DNA of 64,000 nt from G963422275 sp963422275 (GTDB lineage Bacteria > Pseudomonadota > Alphaproteobacteria > Rhodobacterales > Rhodobacteraceae), in the NCBI GenBank assembly GCA_963422275.1, contig OY729418.1, positions 1,116,001-1,180,000 of the forward strand, read 5' to 3'. This document shows positions 63,441 to 64,000 of the stretch, one piece after another. The notes under the pieces are model-generated. The model worked only from the letters and a program-made list of their open reading frames with translations. It ran no database searches and was not told where the DNA came from. Made by a program: the position numbers and the translations under genes. Numbering within the stretch: position 1 is the first letter of the stretch; each line of letters opens with the position of its first letter.

Positions 63441-64000
63441 GGTTTGAACGGTCGATATTCGATCAAGGAGGACCGGCCGAGGATGTCGACGATGGTGACC
63501 GACAAATCCGAGCCATAGGCGTCCGTCAGCCGTATCGGTTTGCCGGGTCGAAACGACACCGGCTGCTGCTGTCCCTCGTTGATGGCGATGTTGTCAGCGT
63601 ATAGATAGGTCCGGTCGTAAGTATCGCGTATTGGGCTCAGCCGTCCGCGCAGGCTAGGAAGGTGCCCCGTGCTCTGCGCGAAAATCGCTGCACCGCCGGA
63701 CTCCAGCGGTTCGAGTTCGAGCAGAAGACCACCCCGATTTGGCATCCACGCTCTCTCCAGTCCGGCCGCGTACCCGGGCCCGGCGGCGTAGATCGTCATC
63801 GGTAGATGCGTCGTGTAAAGATCCAGGGCTGCATTGCCGTCCTCGTCGGTAATCGCCCGCACCCAGGTCTTGTTGGGAAAAAGCGCGAGGACCTCGATGC
63901 CGGCAAAAGGCTTGCCTCTGGAATGCACCGTGACCGTCGCGTCGGCGGGAACAAGCTCCAGCTTCGCGGCAGGGATTCGGAGCACCAAGCTGGAATCGTC
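63437..64000 (-). CDS. Conserved protein with Ig/regulatory-like domain, runs off the window
   Basis: At least 183 residues: KLELVPADATVTVHSRGKPF, AGIEVLALFPNKTWVRAITD, GNAALDLYTTHLPMTIYAAG, ATGHLP-like and GRLSPIRDTYDRTYLYADNI, PVSFRPGKPIRLTDAYGSDL, TIVDILGRSSLIEY. The N-terminal half resembles a carboxypeptidase-regulatory-like beta sandwich; the rest is unfamiliar. The frame is open to the window edge (a GTG at 63988 is a possible start), so the 5' end is uncertain. It is followed with overlap by the DUF4411 fragment. Confidence 0.5.
   Translation of the reverse strand, partial: DDSSLVLRIPAAKLELVPADATVTVHSRGKPFAGIEVLALFPNKTWVRAITDEDGNAALDLYTTHLPMTIYAAGPGYAAGLERAWMPNRGGLLLELEPLESGGAAIFAQSTGHLPSLRGRLSPIRDTYDRTYLYADNIAINEGQQQPVSFRPGKPIRLTDAYGSDLSVTIVDILGRSSLIEYRPFKP

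Noticed and set aside
1..64000. CRISPR array, retron, diversity-generating retroelement, prophage, rRNA or tRNA genes
   Set aside because: No regularly spaced repeats, reverse transcriptase, phage structural genes, rRNA segments or cloverleaf-like tRNA sequences were recognised.

Overview
The window looks like a chromosomal stretch of an alphaproteobacterium, most probably Rhodobacterales. This rests on gene content and order: tsaE-amgK-murU, addB-addA-trxA, folC and accD, hemD/tsaD, ahcY and a SenC/Sco gene. This native backbone is intact (hemD, tsaD, ahcY at 8.8-12.1 kb; murU to the HD hydrolase at 24.9-28.6 kb; addB to accD at 30.4-39.4 kb). It is embedded in DNA full of insertion sequences, pseudogenes and toxin-antitoxin or defence modules in every stage of decay. 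The pattern resembles a host-restricted or otherwise relaxed-selection genome with recent IS activity. No rRNA, tRNA or CRISPR array was seen.

Layout. 0-8.2 kb: HlyD adaptor remnant, hicAB remnant, intact abiE pair with operator-like palindromes, MobF relaxase remnant, intact fitAB-like pair, hsdR pseudogene cut by an IS1595. 8.8-12.1 kb: hemD, tsaD, ahcY. 12.2-21.4 kb: ruins of an integrative conjugative element (ssb, F-type TrbC, DUF3150, vWA/DUF2201-like, AAA ATPase fragments, truncated higB with higA) plus IS110, IS5 and a nested IS1182. 21.5-24.9 kb: a second, broken abiE pair and IS5 remnants. 24.9-28.6 kb: murU, amgK, tsaE, senC, HD hydrolase, apparently inverted relative to addBA. 30.4-39.4 kb: addB, addA, trxA, folC, accD. 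39.4-49.1 kb: decayed and intact tacAT-like modules, orphan higA, a YwgA-like/HD-phosphohydrolase pair with one amber codon, IS982 copy 1, IS5 copy 2. 49.1-53.2 kb: a small three-gene cassette of unknown function broken by IS1595, IS982 and IS5(IS427-group) insertions. 53.2-60.7 kb: a co-directional operon of type I methylase hsdM, small ORF, HepT-like HEPN protein, MNT nucleotidyltransferase fused to HsdS (one amber codon), HEPN-like protein, ImmA/IrrE protease, DUF4411 PIN protein and a truncated hsdR. 60.9-64 kb: integrase and MobF relaxase remnants, then another accessory cluster running off the edge.

How the genes work together. AddAB processes double-strand breaks; TsaD and TsaE belong to tRNA t6A synthesis; AmgK and MurU recycle cell-wall sugars; AccD and FolC serve fatty-acid and folate metabolism; AhcY clears S-adenosylhomocysteine. 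Around them are about ten toxin-antitoxin or abortive-infection-type modules. The restriction function of the type I system is lost because hsdR is truncated, while hsdM, the MNT/HEPN genes and the PIN/ImmA pair remain open. The most promising undescribed units are the cassette at 49.27-52.19 kb, the HD/YwgA-like unit at 42.15-44.22 kb, and the RM operon with an MNT-HsdS fusion. TAG is used as the normal terminator of addA, folC and accD, so the in-frame amber codons are read here as mutations rather than a changed code.
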